Below the pieces are notes generated by a model. The model worked only from the letters and a program-made list of their open reading frames with translations. It searched no databases and had not been told where the DNA came from. A program made the position numbers and the translations under genes. From assembly GCA_963666995.1 (NCBI GenBank), contig OY762941.1, positions 2,790,001-2,854,000 on the forward strand: DNA of 64,000 nucleotides. Direction: 5' to 3'. The DNA comes from Syntrophobacter sp963666995 (GTDB lineage: Bacteria > Desulfobacterota > Syntrophobacteria > Syntrophobacterales > Syntrophobacteraceae). Below are positions 43,797 to 52,492 of this stretch, in pieces. The first letter of the stretch is position 1; each line of letters opens with the position of its first letter.

Positions 43797-44525
43797 ATGA
43801 CCCTGATAATAGCTCGATTCACCGCTAACGGAGTGCCGTCAGCGGGGCTGAATCCCACGATCAGTATCACCCGGGAGACGGACGGCGCGCTTGTGGTCGA
43901 TTCCGCTCCCATGCCCCCTGCCGGAGCCGGCATCACCGCCCGTTACGTTTACCAATTCGCCGAGTCTCCCGGCGAGCAATACAGCTACGTCTGCGACGCA
44001 GGCACCGCCTCGGTCGACCAGCGCTATCTTGGAGGGGTCATAGACTCAGCCATAACCGACATTGCGGCAGACGTCGCCGCGATCCGCGCCAAGACCGATC
44101 CTCTGCCGGTAGACCTCCTGGCCGATATTCAGACCGCGATCCTCGCTGCAATGGATGATCTGCCGGCAGTGGCGTTGCCGGTGATGCAAGGCGGGACATA
44201 TAGCTCCGTTGCATTGCAGTCCCGGGAGCTACGCATCGTTCGAGGTGACACGCCTCGGATCACTTTTGACTTGAGGCAGGATTATTCGGGGTGGGTGGTC
44301 TTCTTTGCGTCTAAGATCAATACCTTGGCGCAAGATTATGCGATATCGCCAAAGCAGGGCATATGGACGGATGCCGTCATGGGCCAGGGCTATGTGGCGC
44401 TCGCCGCCACCGATACGGCCAACTCCGGAAAATATCTGGCCGAGCTGGAGCTGCGTAACGGCGATCAGCGCCTCACGGTCATGCAATTTGTGCTCACCAT
44501 TTTAGCCGATGTAATTTCCGGCTAA
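43797..44525 (+). CDS. Putative upper baseplate/fibre protein
   Basis: A 242-residue protein with two beta domains: one of immunoglobulin-like pattern (MTLIIARFTANGVPSAGLNP ... GEQYSYVCDAGTASVDQRYL) and one matching the N-terminal beta domain of BppU-type baseplate proteins (LRIVRGDTPRITFDLRQDYS ... YLAELELRNGDQRLTV). Placed after the fibres, it may link a receptor-binding protein to the tail tip. This is by pattern only. Confidence 0.55.
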   Translation: MTLIIARFTANGVPSAGLNPTISITRETDGALVVDSAPMPPAGAGITARYVYQFAESPGEQYSYVCDAGTASVDQRYLGGVIDSAITDIAADVAAIRAKTDPLPVDLLADIQTAILAAMDDLPAVALPVMQGGTYSSVALQSRELRIVRGDTPRITFDLRQDYSGWVVFFASKINTLAQDYAISPKQGIWTDAVMGQGYVALAATDTANSGKYLAELELRNGDQRLTVMQFVLTILADVISG

Positions 44526-44557
44526 GGACCGCGGCCCCCATATTTGGAGGTAATGAC

Positions 44558-44752
44558 ATGTCGGATTGCGAAAAACAGACAATCACCCCGGAGGAAGCCC
44601 TGGCGATCGTAGAAGCCCGGAAGCAGCAGCGAATCGCCGAGTGCTTCCAGGCACTCCGGCAGGTTCTCAAAACGCACGGCTGCCGCATTGAAGCCCAGGT
44701 CATCATCCGGGGCCAGAATATCAGCTCACATATCGTTGTCCTGGCAGAATAA
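44558..44752 (+). CDS. Small prophage protein, last gene of the unit
   Basis: A 64-residue protein (MSDCEKQTITPEEALAIVEA; QVIIRGQNISSHIVVLAE) with a helix then two strands. TTGGAGGTAATGAC surrounds the start, giving a good ribosome-binding site. Probably encodes a late protein of unknown function; no phage gene follows. Confidence 0.55.
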   Translation: MSDCEKQTITPEEALAIVEARKQQRIAECFQALRQVLKTHGCRIEAQVIIRGQNISSHIVVLAE

Positions 44753-45084
44753 CAAAGCAACATCATCGCTTCTCGTGATTATGCCGGGAACTGCATGCAT
44801 CCTTTACCCGCATTCCCCACGGGTCAAATTCGCAGGTCGGACTCTTACCCCTTGATCTTTGCCCGTGCAGTTGCTAGTGAAAAAGTTGTCTTCTTTAGCG
44901 GGTTCGGAGTTGTCGATGCGACGGACCTCAAGGGGGGACGCGGCGGAATGTTCCGGCCCGCAGGCCGGTGAAGGCGTTATCCGGGCGAAGTGCCCGCTTC
45001 GGTTGGCTTTCTGCGACCGCCGCGAATGGGGAAATGGCCTGCAACTTTTGTCTTGGATGCATCTTGCACACAGGAGAAGCTTCA
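44753..45084. other. Prophage/host right junction region
   Basis: About 330 bp with no gene. It has no transposon-end repeat and shares no evident direct repeat with the left junction. The host FmdB gene begins at its right end behind CAGGAGAAG. Confidence 0.4.
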
Positions 45085-45453
45085 ATGCCCATTTATGAAT
45101 ACCGATGCAGCCAATGCGGCAGAAAGAGCGAGTTTATCACTTTTCGGGTATCAGAATCGATATCGCCTTCCTGCAAATATTGCTCGAGCGAGCGGGTGGA
45201 CCGGATCCTCTCACGCGTGCGGGTCCGCCTGTCGGAAGAAACTCGCATGGAACGTCTCGCGGACCCGTCGAGACTGGGGGGACTGGACGAAAACGATCCC
45301 AAAAGCATGGCGAAGTGGATGAAGGAGATGGGCCGGGAAATGGGGGATGACCTCGGAGAGGACGTCGATTCGCTTGTGGATGAGGCCATGGAAGAGGGGG
45401 ACGCTGGGACGATGGCCGGAGGCGGTGAAGGTCTTGGCGATGATGAACTATAG
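45085..45453 (+). CDS. FmdB-type zinc-ribbon protein
   Basis: A 122-residue protein with the FmdB zinc ribbon at the start: MPIYEYRCSQCGRKSEF with C8 and C11 and CKYCSSERVDR with C30 and C33. The C-terminal ~75 residues are acidic and Met/Gly-rich (ENDPKSMAKWMKEMGREMGD; VDSLVDEAMEEGD). FmdB-family proteins are putative regulators or rRNA/metal-linked proteins; function is not established. CAGGAGAAG sets ATG 45085. Its 3' end overlaps the pseudouridine synthase gene by 14 bp. Confidence 0.82.
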   Translation: MPIYEYRCSQCGRKSEFITFRVSESISPSCKYCSSERVDRILSRVRVRLSEETRMERLADPSRLGGLDENDPKSMAKWMKEMGREMGDDLGEDVDSLVDEAMEEGDAGTMAGGGEGLGDDEL

Positions 45454-46378
45454 GAGAAAGGGAACACGGGAGGATGGGGTCGCTGCCCCACCGTCAACGG
45501 ACCGCTGGAGCGCCGATCCTTCCGATGCGGGAACCGGCCTCGGTGCGCTGATAGAGAAACATCTCCTTGTTTCGCCGGATACGGCATCCGACCTCATCGA
45601 TTTTGGTTCCGTCTACGTCGGGGGACGCGTGGAACGGGATCCGTCGCGGCAAATCGCGGAAGGTCGGGAAATTGTTGTCAACTGGCCGTGGGGCGGTACC
45701 GTCCGGTTCTATGAAATCAACCCGGACCGCATCCTGTATGAAGATGAATACCTGCTGGCCTATGACAAGGAATCGGGAATTCCCAGCCAGCAGACGCCCG
45801 CCGACGGTTACAACAATCTTTTCGCCGCGCTCAACCGGTTCCTCCAAAAGGAGCGGCGCAAGAACCCATACGCTGCGCTGCACCACCGGCTCGACCGCGA
45901 AACAAGCGGGGTCATCGTCTTCGCCCTGGACGGGTCGGTGAATAAAAGTCTCGGACACTCCTTTGAAAGCAGGCGGGTTCGCAAGGACTACCTGGCTTGG
46001 GCGGAAGGGAATCCGCAGTGGGATCGATGCACGGCGTCTGAAGACATTACGAGAATCGGTGGGAGGTACGCGGCCTGTCCGAGAGGATCGGGCAAGAGAG
46101 CGGAAACCCTTCTCGGGGTGCTTCACCGGGCGGATGATCGTTCACTCATATGGGCGCGGCCCATGACGGGCAGGACTCACCAGGTGCGGCTCCATCTCGC
46201 CGCACAGGGACACCCCGTGATCGGTGACCGGCTCTATGGAAAAATCAAGGCGGAGAGGCTCTATCTTCATGCCTACCGTCTGAAACTGCTCCATCCCAGG
46301 TTCAATTCGAACCTGGTTCTGACGGCTCCCGTTCCGGACGACTGGCCGGCTCCGCGTGAGGTCCCCATTCCAGATTGA
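45440..46378 (+). CDS. RluA-family pseudouridine synthase
   Basis: A 312-residue enzyme. An S4-like segment is at residues ~25-80 (GALIEKHLLVSPDTASDLID; DFGSVYVGG), then the catalytic domain with HHRLDRETSGVIVFALDG carrying the catalytic aspartate, and KDYLAWAEGNP and GRTHQVRLHLAAQGHPVIGD later. These enzymes isomerise uridines in 23S rRNA or tRNA. Substrate site cannot be told by sequence alone. The start may be ATG 45440 or 45443. Its 3' end overlaps the convergent GTPase gene by 77 bp. Confidence 0.9.
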   Translation: MMNYRRKGTREDGVAAPPSTDRWSADPSDAGTGLGALIEKHLLVSPDTASDLIDFGSVYVGGRVERDPSRQIAEGREIVVNWPWGGTVRFYEINPDRILYEDEYLLAYDKESGIPSQQTPADGYNNLFAALNRFLQKERRKNPYAALHHRLDRETSGVIVFALDGSVNKSLGHSFESRRVRKDYLAWAEGNPQWDRCTASEDITRIGGRYAACPRGSGKRAETLLGVLHRADDRSLIWARPMTGRTHQVRLHLAAQGHPVIGDRLYGKIKAERLYLHAYRLKLLHPRFNSNLVLTAPVPDDWPAPREVPIPD

Positions 46379-48605
46379 CGGCGCATCTCAGCTCGTCGAG
46401 TTCCTCGACCATCGCCTCCGCGATGACGCTCGCGCGGTTGAGGACCTCCATCGCCGCCTGCTTTCCCTCACCCTCCAGTTCGCTGCGCTTTACCATGTCC
46501 GCGAAATCCACCTGGGCCATCTCGGCGCGCGTTCTGAACTCCTCGATCAGGCGCAGGGTTGCATTTTCAAGCATCCTGAAAAGATATGTCGTCTTGAAGT
46601 CCCTGCTGTAATTCCTGAATGCGCGGATAAGCTCCGCTCTGGCTTCGGACTTGACCAGCCTGATCGCCTCGTCGATCGTCTCGTCCTTCTGCGCTTCCCA
46701 TTTGAAAAAGTCCTGATCTTTGCCCGTGCCGGCCTTGAGGCTCCTCAGAAAACGGGCAAACCGCCCCATTCCGAATTTCATGAAGAGCACTCCGCGTGCG
46801 ACTGCATCCTGGTCCATAAACGCGCTGAAGGCCGGCGGAACAATGTTCTCAAAAAGGGGCAAGTCGGTGTCGCAGAAGGTCTCGTCCGCATGCGATCCGA
46901 TCTGAAAGGCGGCGAGATCCCTCCTGTAATCGCAAACGGCTGTGGAAAAAAGAGACCAGAAAGCCCGGGTGGACCGGGTGAGGCAGTCGCGAAGCGAGGC
47001 TTCTTCCTCCTTGGCGAATTCGATCGCCCTGAGGTTGACCCGTTCCACCAGGTAGCGGGAAAGCGACTGCCTGAACTCGATGTAAAACCGGTAGAGCCGT
47101 TGTAAAAGCTGCCGGTAGTCGCCGAGTTCCTCCCTGTAACGGGAATCGACGGGATAATTTTCCACGACGGCCAGAGTGTCCTTTACGATCTGTCCGTTTT
47201 GCGGGTCGAAGGTGCGGTCGACGGCTTCTCCCAGGTCGCGCCTGAGGGAATCGCTCAGGCCGGAAATAGCGTTTGCCAGAGTGACGAGAGTCCCCTGGAG
47301 CCCCACTTGCCGGCTCTTGAGTCTTCCGGCCGATTCCTTGACGGTCCCAAGGCTCTGGTCCGCGAACTGTTTCCGGACCCTGGCCGTATCGAGGACACTG
47401 CCCGCAACCATGCTGAGGCGGCTGAGTCCGCTCCCGAGAAGTATCCGGGTCCTCTGTTGTCCTATCCTCCAGCCAAGGTGTTCCCTGAAGGACGCGAAAC
47501 CGGTTTCCGTGGTCCTGACGAGCGATTCGTCTTCCTTCCAGAATTCGAGATGCCGGCGTTCGCGCTCGGGAGCGGCATCTCCCGTCTGCTCGAGAAGGTG
47601 GTAGAGTGCGGAGAAGCTGAAGAACCGGGGGTTCGGGACGACCCAATTGAGTTCGGACCTGACCCGGTCGACCATGCCGTTCAGATCTTCCTCGCTGCCA
47701 TGGGCGTCGAGGTCCGTATTCAGCACGAACAGGGTCTGGGGAAACATCCTGAGGGTCTTGATAAAATCAATGAGTTTGAAGTCGGCTTCCCGCAGGCCCG
47801 TGCGGCCGCCGATCACGTAAAGGATGAAGTGGCATCCCAGAAGATACTGCTGAAGCAGTTCATAATGCATCGGATTGGGCGAATCGCTTCCCTGGCAGTC
47901 GGCGATTTCCACGTTTTCCCCGAGCCGTGGGAACGGGTAGCGGAGTTCCACATCCCGGACATAGACGGACCGGCCTTCATGACCGACATAGCGCTGATGC
48001 TGCGCGAGCGAGTGTTTATCGAGAATGAGCCGGCTCACCTGGTCGCCCAGGCTGCCGTGAAGGCCGGAATACCCGTCGAGGTAACCCTTGAGCAGGATAA
48101 AGTTCGAATCGAGATGTCCTTTGCCCTGCAGCCATTCCGTCTGCATCTTCTCGAGCCAGATCTTCAGCCGTTGCCGGTCCTCCTCGTTGCGAATGTCAAG
48201 GGATCCGGAGTCGCCCGCTTCTTCATGGTAGACCGGCAGCATGCGAAGGGCGGCATTGAGTTCGTCGAACGCTTGAGACCAGGTCTTTAACTCGATCCAG
48301 CCGCCGATCTCCCCGTTGTTCAGGATGCGGGTGATAAACGCGGTGATGATCCCCGGTCCACGCTTGAGGAGGTCATGCCCGGCCAGGGCATTGATCAGCG
48401 TGCTCTTTCCGGACTTTACCGATCCGACCACCGCAATGCGAAGCAAGCTATCCTGCAGCGAAGTCCCCACCTGCCCGAGATGTTTCTTCCATCGGGCCGC
48501 GGAAGCCTCCTCGACCAGATTGTGCCGTTCCATCTCCTGGATGATCTCTTCCAGGACTTCCACTCGCGTCTGTATTTTCCGCTTGAATTGGAGATAGTCG
48601 TTCAT
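46302..48605 (-). CDS. Dynamin-like large GTPase
   Basis: A 767-residue protein with a helical start and a dynamin-type GTPase domain: P-loop VGSVKSGKSTL (G61-T69), switch threonine in ITAFITRIL, G3 as IADCQGSDSPNP and G4 as LNTDLDAHG. The rest (~370-767) is almost all helix, as in bacterial dynamin-like proteins that remodel membranes. No transmembrane helix is visible. ATG 48605 is preferred because GGGGA lies just upstream; the open frame extends to 48812. The stop is inside the convergent pseudouridine synthase gene. Confidence 0.85.
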   Translation of the reverse strand: MNDYLQFKRKIQTRVEVLEEIIQEMERHNLVEEASAARWKKHLGQVGTSLQDSLLRIAVVGSVKSGKSTLINALAGHDLLKRGPGIITAFITRILNNGEIGGWIELKTWSQAFDELNAALRMLPVYHEEAGDSGSLDIRNEEDRQRLKIWLEKMQTEWLQGKGHLDSNFILLKGYLDGYSGLHGSLGDQVSRLILDKHSLAQHQRYVGHEGRSVYVRDVELRYPFPRLGENVEIADCQGSDSPNPMHYELLQQYLLGCHFILYVIGGRTGLREADFKLIDFIKTLRMFPQTLFVLNTDLDAHGSEEDLNGMVDRVRSELNWVVPNPRFFSFSALYHLLEQTGDAAPERERRHLEFWKEDESLVRTTETGFASFREHLGWRIGQQRTRILLGSGLSRLSMVAGSVLDTARVRKQFADQSLGTVKESAGRLKSRQVGLQGTLVTLANAISGLSDSLRRDLGEAVDRTFDPQNGQIVKDTLAVVENYPVDSRYREELGDYRQLLQRLYRFYIEFRQSLSRYLVERVNLRAIEFAKEEEASLRDCLTRSTRAFWSLFSTAVCDYRRDLAAFQIGSHADETFCDTDLPLFENIVPPAFSAFMDQDAVARGVLFMKFGMGRFARFLRSLKAGTGKDQDFFKWEAQKDETIDEAIRLVKSEARAELIRAFRNYSRDFKTTYLFRMLENATLRLIEEFRTRAEMAQVDFADMVKRSELEGEGKQAAMEVLNRASVIAEAMVEELDELRCAVNLEWGPHAEPASRPEREPSEPGSN

Positions 48606-48776
48606 GATTCCCCGCTGAAGGTTGAAGGGCCAATCTTCATGAACCATACCGCAGAGGCCTTCCGGCGTTTGTCGCTGCCAACCCCCATCTACATATCCGG
48701 AAGTTGGGGGAAAATGCAAGGGGTTAAAGGGTAATGGCGTAAGAGCGGTTAAAATGCGCATGGTGGTTCTTCCATG

Positions 48777-48806
48777 TTGACTCCACGAATTAGTATTTCC
48801 TAAAAT
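48777..48806 (+). promoter_or_regulatory. Putative promoter of the carboxynorspermidine operon
   Basis: TTGACT (48777-48782) and TAAAAT (48801-48806), each five of six bases from consensus, are 18 bp apart. They lie about 200 bp before the dehydrogenase start, in the region divergent from the GTPase gene. A long leader follows. By eye only. Confidence 0.4.
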
Positions 48807-49004
48807 AACCAAATCCCGTTATAAACAGCACCATCGCCGTTCTTTTGTTATCGAGAGCCGGGGGGACCATTCAAGTCCCGGCAATGAGTTCGTTTTGTGG
48901 TTGCAGGGCAGCCGGCCGAGGGGAAATGCCCCGGGGGGAGCGGACGCGGGAAATCTCCCCGCCGGACTGATGAACTGACGAAGTCTGTCAATGAAGGAGT
49001 AACG

Positions 49005-50183
49005 ATGGGTAAAGTCCTGATCATCGGCGCCGGAGGGGTGGGAGGCGTTGTGACTCACAAGTGCGCCCAGGTTCCCGAAGTCTTTTCCGAAATCATTCTG
49101 GCCAGCCGCACGATGGAAAAATGTGAGCGGATCAGGAACCAGTTGTCGAGACCCATCACCGTAGCGCAGGTGGATGCGGACAATACCCGCGAACTCGTCG
49201 GCCTCATCCGGACATTCAACCCCGACCTCATCGTCAATGTCGCTCTGCCCTACCAGGACCTCACCATTATGGATGCCTGCCTCGAAACGGGGGTCGATTA
49301 TCTCGATACGGCCAATTACGAACCCCGGGATGAAGCGAAGTTCTGCTACAAGTGGCAGTGGGATTACCACGAACGCTTCAGGGAAAAGGGGTTGATGGCG
49401 CTTCTGGGGTGCGGCTTCGACCCGGGTGTCACCAACATCTTCTGCGCTCACGCCATGAAGCACCACTTCGACGAAATCCATGCGATCGACATTATGGACT
49501 GTAACGCAGGCGAGCACGGCCACCCTTTTGCCACCAATTTCAATCCGGAGATCAACATCCGGGAAGTGACGGCCAGGGGCAAGTATTTTGAAAGCGGGCA
49601 GTGGATCGAAACGGACCCGCTGTCGGTTCATCAGACGTTCGATTTTCCGGAAATCGGCCCCAGGGAAATGTACCTCATGTACCACGAGGAGCTGGAATCC
49701 CTGATAAAATACGTTCCCGGACTGAGGAAGATCAGGTTCTGGATGACTTTTTCCCAGGATTATCTCACGCACTTGAGGGTCCTCCAGAATGTCGGCATGA
49801 CCCGTATCGACCCGGTGACGTTTCAGGGATGCGACATCGTGCCGCTCCAGTTCCTGAAGGCGCTCCTGCCCGAGCCCTCTTCGCTCGGGGCCAATTACAA
49901 AGGAAAGACCTGTATCGGGTGCATGATCGAGGGGGTCAAGGAAGGAAAACCGAGAAAGTATTACATCTACAATATCTGCGACCATGCCGAGGCGTTCAGG
50001 GAAGTGAAGGCCCAGGCGATTTCCTACACCACCGGGGTGCCCGCGATGATCGGGGCCATGATGATGCTGACCGGCCGATGGAGAGGCGAGGGCGTCTTCA
50101 ACGTCGAGGAACTGGATCCCGATCCCTTCATGGAAATGCTCGGCCGGTGCGGGCTTTCCTGGACGGAAACCTTTCTCGAATAG
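49005..50183 (+). CDS. Carboxynorspermidine dehydrogenase
   Basis: A 392-residue NADPH-dependent enzyme of the saccharopine-dehydrogenase family. It condenses aspartate semialdehyde with 1,3-diaminopropane (or putrescine) to carboxynorspermidine (or carboxyspermidine), the first step of the alternative polyamine route. N-terminal Rossmann: MGKVLIIGAGGVGGVVTHKC. Family motifs: LLGCGFDPGVTNIFCAHAM, DIMDCNAGEHGHPFATNFNP and SYTTGVPAMIGAMMML. AAGGAG (48994-48999) sets ATG 49005. It forms an operon with the decarboxylase gene, 58 bp downstream, which defines the pathway. Confidence 0.95.
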   Translation: MGKVLIIGAGGVGGVVTHKCAQVPEVFSEIILASRTMEKCERIRNQLSRPITVAQVDADNTRELVGLIRTFNPDLIVNVALPYQDLTIMDACLETGVDYLDTANYEPRDEAKFCYKWQWDYHERFREKGLMALLGCGFDPGVTNIFCAHAMKHHFDEIHAIDIMDCNAGEHGHPFATNFNPEINIREVTARGKYFESGQWIETDPLSVHQTFDFPEIGPREMYLMYHEELESLIKYVPGLRKIRFWMTFSQDYLTHLRVLQNVGMTRIDPVTFQGCDIVPLQFLKALLPEPSSLGANYKGKTCIGCMIEGVKEGKPRKYYIYNICDHAEAFREVKAQAISYTTGVPAMIGAMMMLTGRWRGEGVFNVEELDPDPFMEMLGRCGLSWTETFLE

Positions 50184-50241
50184 CGACGGGTGCTCTGCAA
50201 CTTCAGGCACGTCGGCTCACTTATAACTTCAGGCGCTTCTC

Positions 50242-51372
50242 ATGACTTTCTCACGGATTGAAACCCCTTGCTATGTGGTGGATCAGGCGGCACTGGAGCG
50301 GAACCTCCGTGTGCTCGATTCCGTGCAGAAGCGGACCGGATGCAAGATCATCATGGCGCTCAAGAGTTTTGCCATGTTCAGCGTCTTTCCCCTGGTCCGG
50401 CAAACCCTCCGCGGCGTTGCGGCGAGTTCTCTCGATGAGGCCCGGCTGGGTTTTGAGGAATTCGGCGGGGAAGTCCACGTCTTTTCGCCCGCCTACAAGG
50501 AATCGGAATTCAAGGAACTGCTGAACTACTCCGACCATCTTGTTTTCAATTCTTTTTCGCAATGGAACCGGTTCAAGTTCCAGGTGCTCGATCATCCGAA
50601 GGACATCCGCTGCGGGATCCGCGTCAACCCGGAGCACTCCGAGGTCAAAGTCCCCATCTACGATCCATGCGGTCCCTTTTCGAGGTTGGGAGTCACCCGG
50701 GCGAACTTCCGTGAAGAGGACCTGGACGGGATAAGCGGATTGCATTTCCACACCCTGTGCGAGCTCAACTCCGCTTCCCTGAAGCGGACTCTGGCCGCTT
50801 TCGAAGAAAAGTTCGGCCCGTTTCTGGACGGCATGCAATGGGTGAATTTCGGGGGCGGGCACCACATCACCCGGAAAGACTACGATGTGGATCTCCTGTG
50901 CGACGTCATAGACGATTTCAAGAACAGGTATCCACTCGAGGTCTACCTGGAACCGGGGGAGGCCGTCGCGTTGAACACGGGAGTGCTCATTGCGACCGTC
51001 CTGGATATTATCCACAACGAGATGGACATCGCGATCCTGGACACGTCCGCTGCGGCCCACATGCCCGATGTGCTCGAGATGCCGTACCGGCCGGAAATCG
51101 AGGGAGCGGGAAAACCCGGGGAATATCCTCACATGTTCCGTCTCGGGGGCCTGACCTGCCTTGCGGGCGACGTCATCGGCGATTACTCCTTTCCCGAGCC
51201 CCTTAAAATCGGGTCAAGGCTGGTCTTTCTCGATATGGCCCACTACACCATGGTGAAGAACAACACCTTTAACGGTGTCCGGCTTCCTTCCATCGCCGTT
51301 ATGGATGACCGTGAGGAGATTCGCGTCGTTCGCAAGTTCGGGTACGAGGATTATCGGAACCGGTTGTCGTAA
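50242..51372 (+). CDS. nspC: Carboxynorspermidine decarboxylase
   Basis: A 376-residue PLP-dependent alanine-racemase-fold decarboxylase that converts carboxynorspermidine/carboxyspermidine to norspermidine/spermidine. The PLP lysine is K41 in MALKSFAMFS; VNFGGGHHITRKDYDV binds the phosphate and LDTSAAAHMPDVLEMPYRP and GGLTCLAGDVIGDY carry the second active-site cysteine. With the dehydrogenase upstream it completes the route that many deltaproteobacteria use instead of S-adenosylmethionine decarboxylase. Its stop lies 11 bp from the convergent miaA stop. Confidence 0.96.
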   Translation: MTFSRIETPCYVVDQAALERNLRVLDSVQKRTGCKIIMALKSFAMFSVFPLVRQTLRGVAASSLDEARLGFEEFGGEVHVFSPAYKESEFKELLNYSDHLVFNSFSQWNRFKFQVLDHPKDIRCGIRVNPEHSEVKVPIYDPCGPFSRLGVTRANFREEDLDGISGLHFHTLCELNSASLKRTLAAFEEKFGPFLDGMQWVNFGGGHHITRKDYDVDLLCDVIDDFKNRYPLEVYLEPGEAVALNTGVLIATVLDIIHNEMDIAILDTSAAAHMPDVLEMPYRPEIEGAGKPGEYPHMFRLGGLTCLAGDVIGDYSFPEPLKIGSRLVFLDMAHYTMVKNNTFNGVRLPSIAVMDDREEIRVVRKFGYEDYRNRLS

Positions 51373-51383
51373 GCGCAGATGTC

Positions 51384-52418
51384 TTAAGACCCGACGGACT
51401 TGGCAAGTTCTTCCCGGGTCCATTGCAGGATGGCTTCTCCGTCTTGTGCGTCAAACCATTTGAACTCCGGATCGGCCCTGAACCAGGTCATCTGGCGCTT
51501 GGCGTAACGGCGCGTTTCGCGTTTGATCCGGTAGATTGCGTCCTCAAGGGCAGTTTCTCCCATCAGGTGGCCCACGATCTGCCTGTAGCCGAGAGATTGC
51601 ATCGGTTTGAGGCCCGGTCCAAAGCCCATTTTGAGAAGGCCTGCCACTTCCTTGACGAATCCTTCCCCGATCATGGCGTCCACCCGCCGGTCGATCCGGT
51701 CGTAGACGTCGCCGCGTTCGCGATACAAGAAGACCTTGACGGTCCTGAAAAGCGTCTGCCCGAATCGGTGTTCTTCCTGCCTCCGGGAAAGCGGCTCACC
51801 GGTTGCCCTGAACACTTCGAGCGCCCTCAGGATCCGCTGGCGGTCGTTCGGGTGGACGCGCTTTCCGAGGGGTGGGTCCACGGCGAGCAGTTCCGAATGG
51901 AGGGCGCCAAGTCCCTTGTCTTTTTCCTCCACGAGCAACTGCTCGCGGACAGCCGGACTCCCGGGCGCTCCGGGACAAATGCCTCCAATCAGGATTTTCA
52001 TATAGAGCCCGGTTCCGCCGACGACCACGGGAATTTTACCCGCCCGGTGAAGCGACTCGATGATCGGCGCCGCAAGTTCCAGGTACCGGGCGGCATCGAA
52101 GGGTTCGTCGGGGTTGACCACATCAATGAGGTGATGCCTGACGATCGATTGTTCCTCCCTGGTCGGTTTGGCGGTGCCGATGTCCATGTGGCGATATACC
52201 TGCATGGAATCGGCATTGACGATCTCGGTTCCGAGCAGCCGGGCAAGATCGATTGCGAATGTGGTTTTTCCCACTCCGGTGGGCCCGGCCACAAGAACGA
52301 TGGGAAGAGCTGCCACGGGGACCGACGGCCCGGGTCCGCGCGTACCCCCGCCCGCCGGGGTACAGGCGCAGGCGTTCAAAGATGGTTTGGCTTGAGAAGG
52401 GGGAAGTCGGGTCGGCAC
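51384..52418 (-). CDS. miaA: tRNA dimethylallyltransferase
   Basis: A 344-residue enzyme that adds a dimethylallyl group to A37 of tRNAs reading UNN codons, the first step to ms2i6A. P-loop AGPTGVGKTTFAIDLA; DSMQVYRHMDIGTAKP binds the substrate; VVVGGTGLYMKILI and the C-terminal RYAKRQMTWFRAD are signatures. The N-terminal 34 residues are extra; a GTG at 52316 would give 310 residues, nearer the family norm. It lies downstream of mutL on the same strand, as in many proteobacteria, so it may be cotranscribed from mutL. Confidence 0.93.
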   Translation of the reverse strand: MPTRLPPSQAKPSLNACACTPAGGGTRGPGPSVPVAALPIVLVAGPTGVGKTTFAIDLARLLGTEIVNADSMQVYRHMDIGTAKPTREEQSIVRHHLIDVVNPDEPFDAARYLELAAPIIESLHRAGKIPVVVGGTGLYMKILIGGICPGAPGSPAVREQLLVEEKDKGLGALHSELLAVDPPLGKRVHPNDRQRILRALEVFRATGEPLSRRQEEHRFGQTLFRTVKVFLYRERGDVYDRIDRRVDAMIGEGFVKEVAGLLKMGFGPGLKPMQSLGYRQIVGHLMGETALEDAIYRIKRETRRYAKRQMTWFRADPEFKWFDAQDGEAILQWTREELAKSVGS

Positions 52419-52437
52419 GTTTGCTCACTTGTAACGT

Positions 52438-52492
52438 GTAACGGGGTCAGACCTACACATTTATGTCAAATGTGTAGGTCTGACCCCGTTAC
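52438..52492. repeat. REPIN-like perfect palindrome between mutL and miaA
   Basis: Two 25-bp arms (outer end GTAACGGGGTCAGACC, inner end CTACACATTT) are perfectly complementary around a 5-bp ATGTC centre, 55 bp in all. Its sequence is that of the GGGGTCAGACC-type repeats spread by REP-associated tyrosine transposases in many genomes. It begins in the mutL stop codon, so it could stabilise the mutL transcript or slow transcription into miaA. No RAYT gene is in the window. Confidence 0.85.

Larger units (their letters stand above)
9622..44752 (+). mobile_element. Mu-like siphophage prophage (late module only), split by a metabolic island
   Basis: Thirty or so plus-strand genes with the Mu order lysis, gp27-gp28 (terminase), gp29 (portal), gp30/F, G, I, T, gp35, gp36, gp37, followed by a lambda-type flexible tail (tube, G/GT chaperone, tape measure, M, L, K, I-J, fibres). 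The unit is interrupted from 13529 to about 23930 by metabolic genes. No transposase A/B, repressor, Mor/C activator or mom-like gene is present, so it probably cannot transpose or replicate on its own. The structural genes are open and mostly overlap or abut, so particles could still be made. Boundaries are gene-based; no terminal repeats were found. Confidence 0.9.

Noticed and set aside
9286..45084. Prophage attachment sites or Mu-type TG...CA ends with a 5-bp duplication
   Set aside because: No matching ends could be found by eye; a 5-bp repeat is too short to be convincing without the ends.
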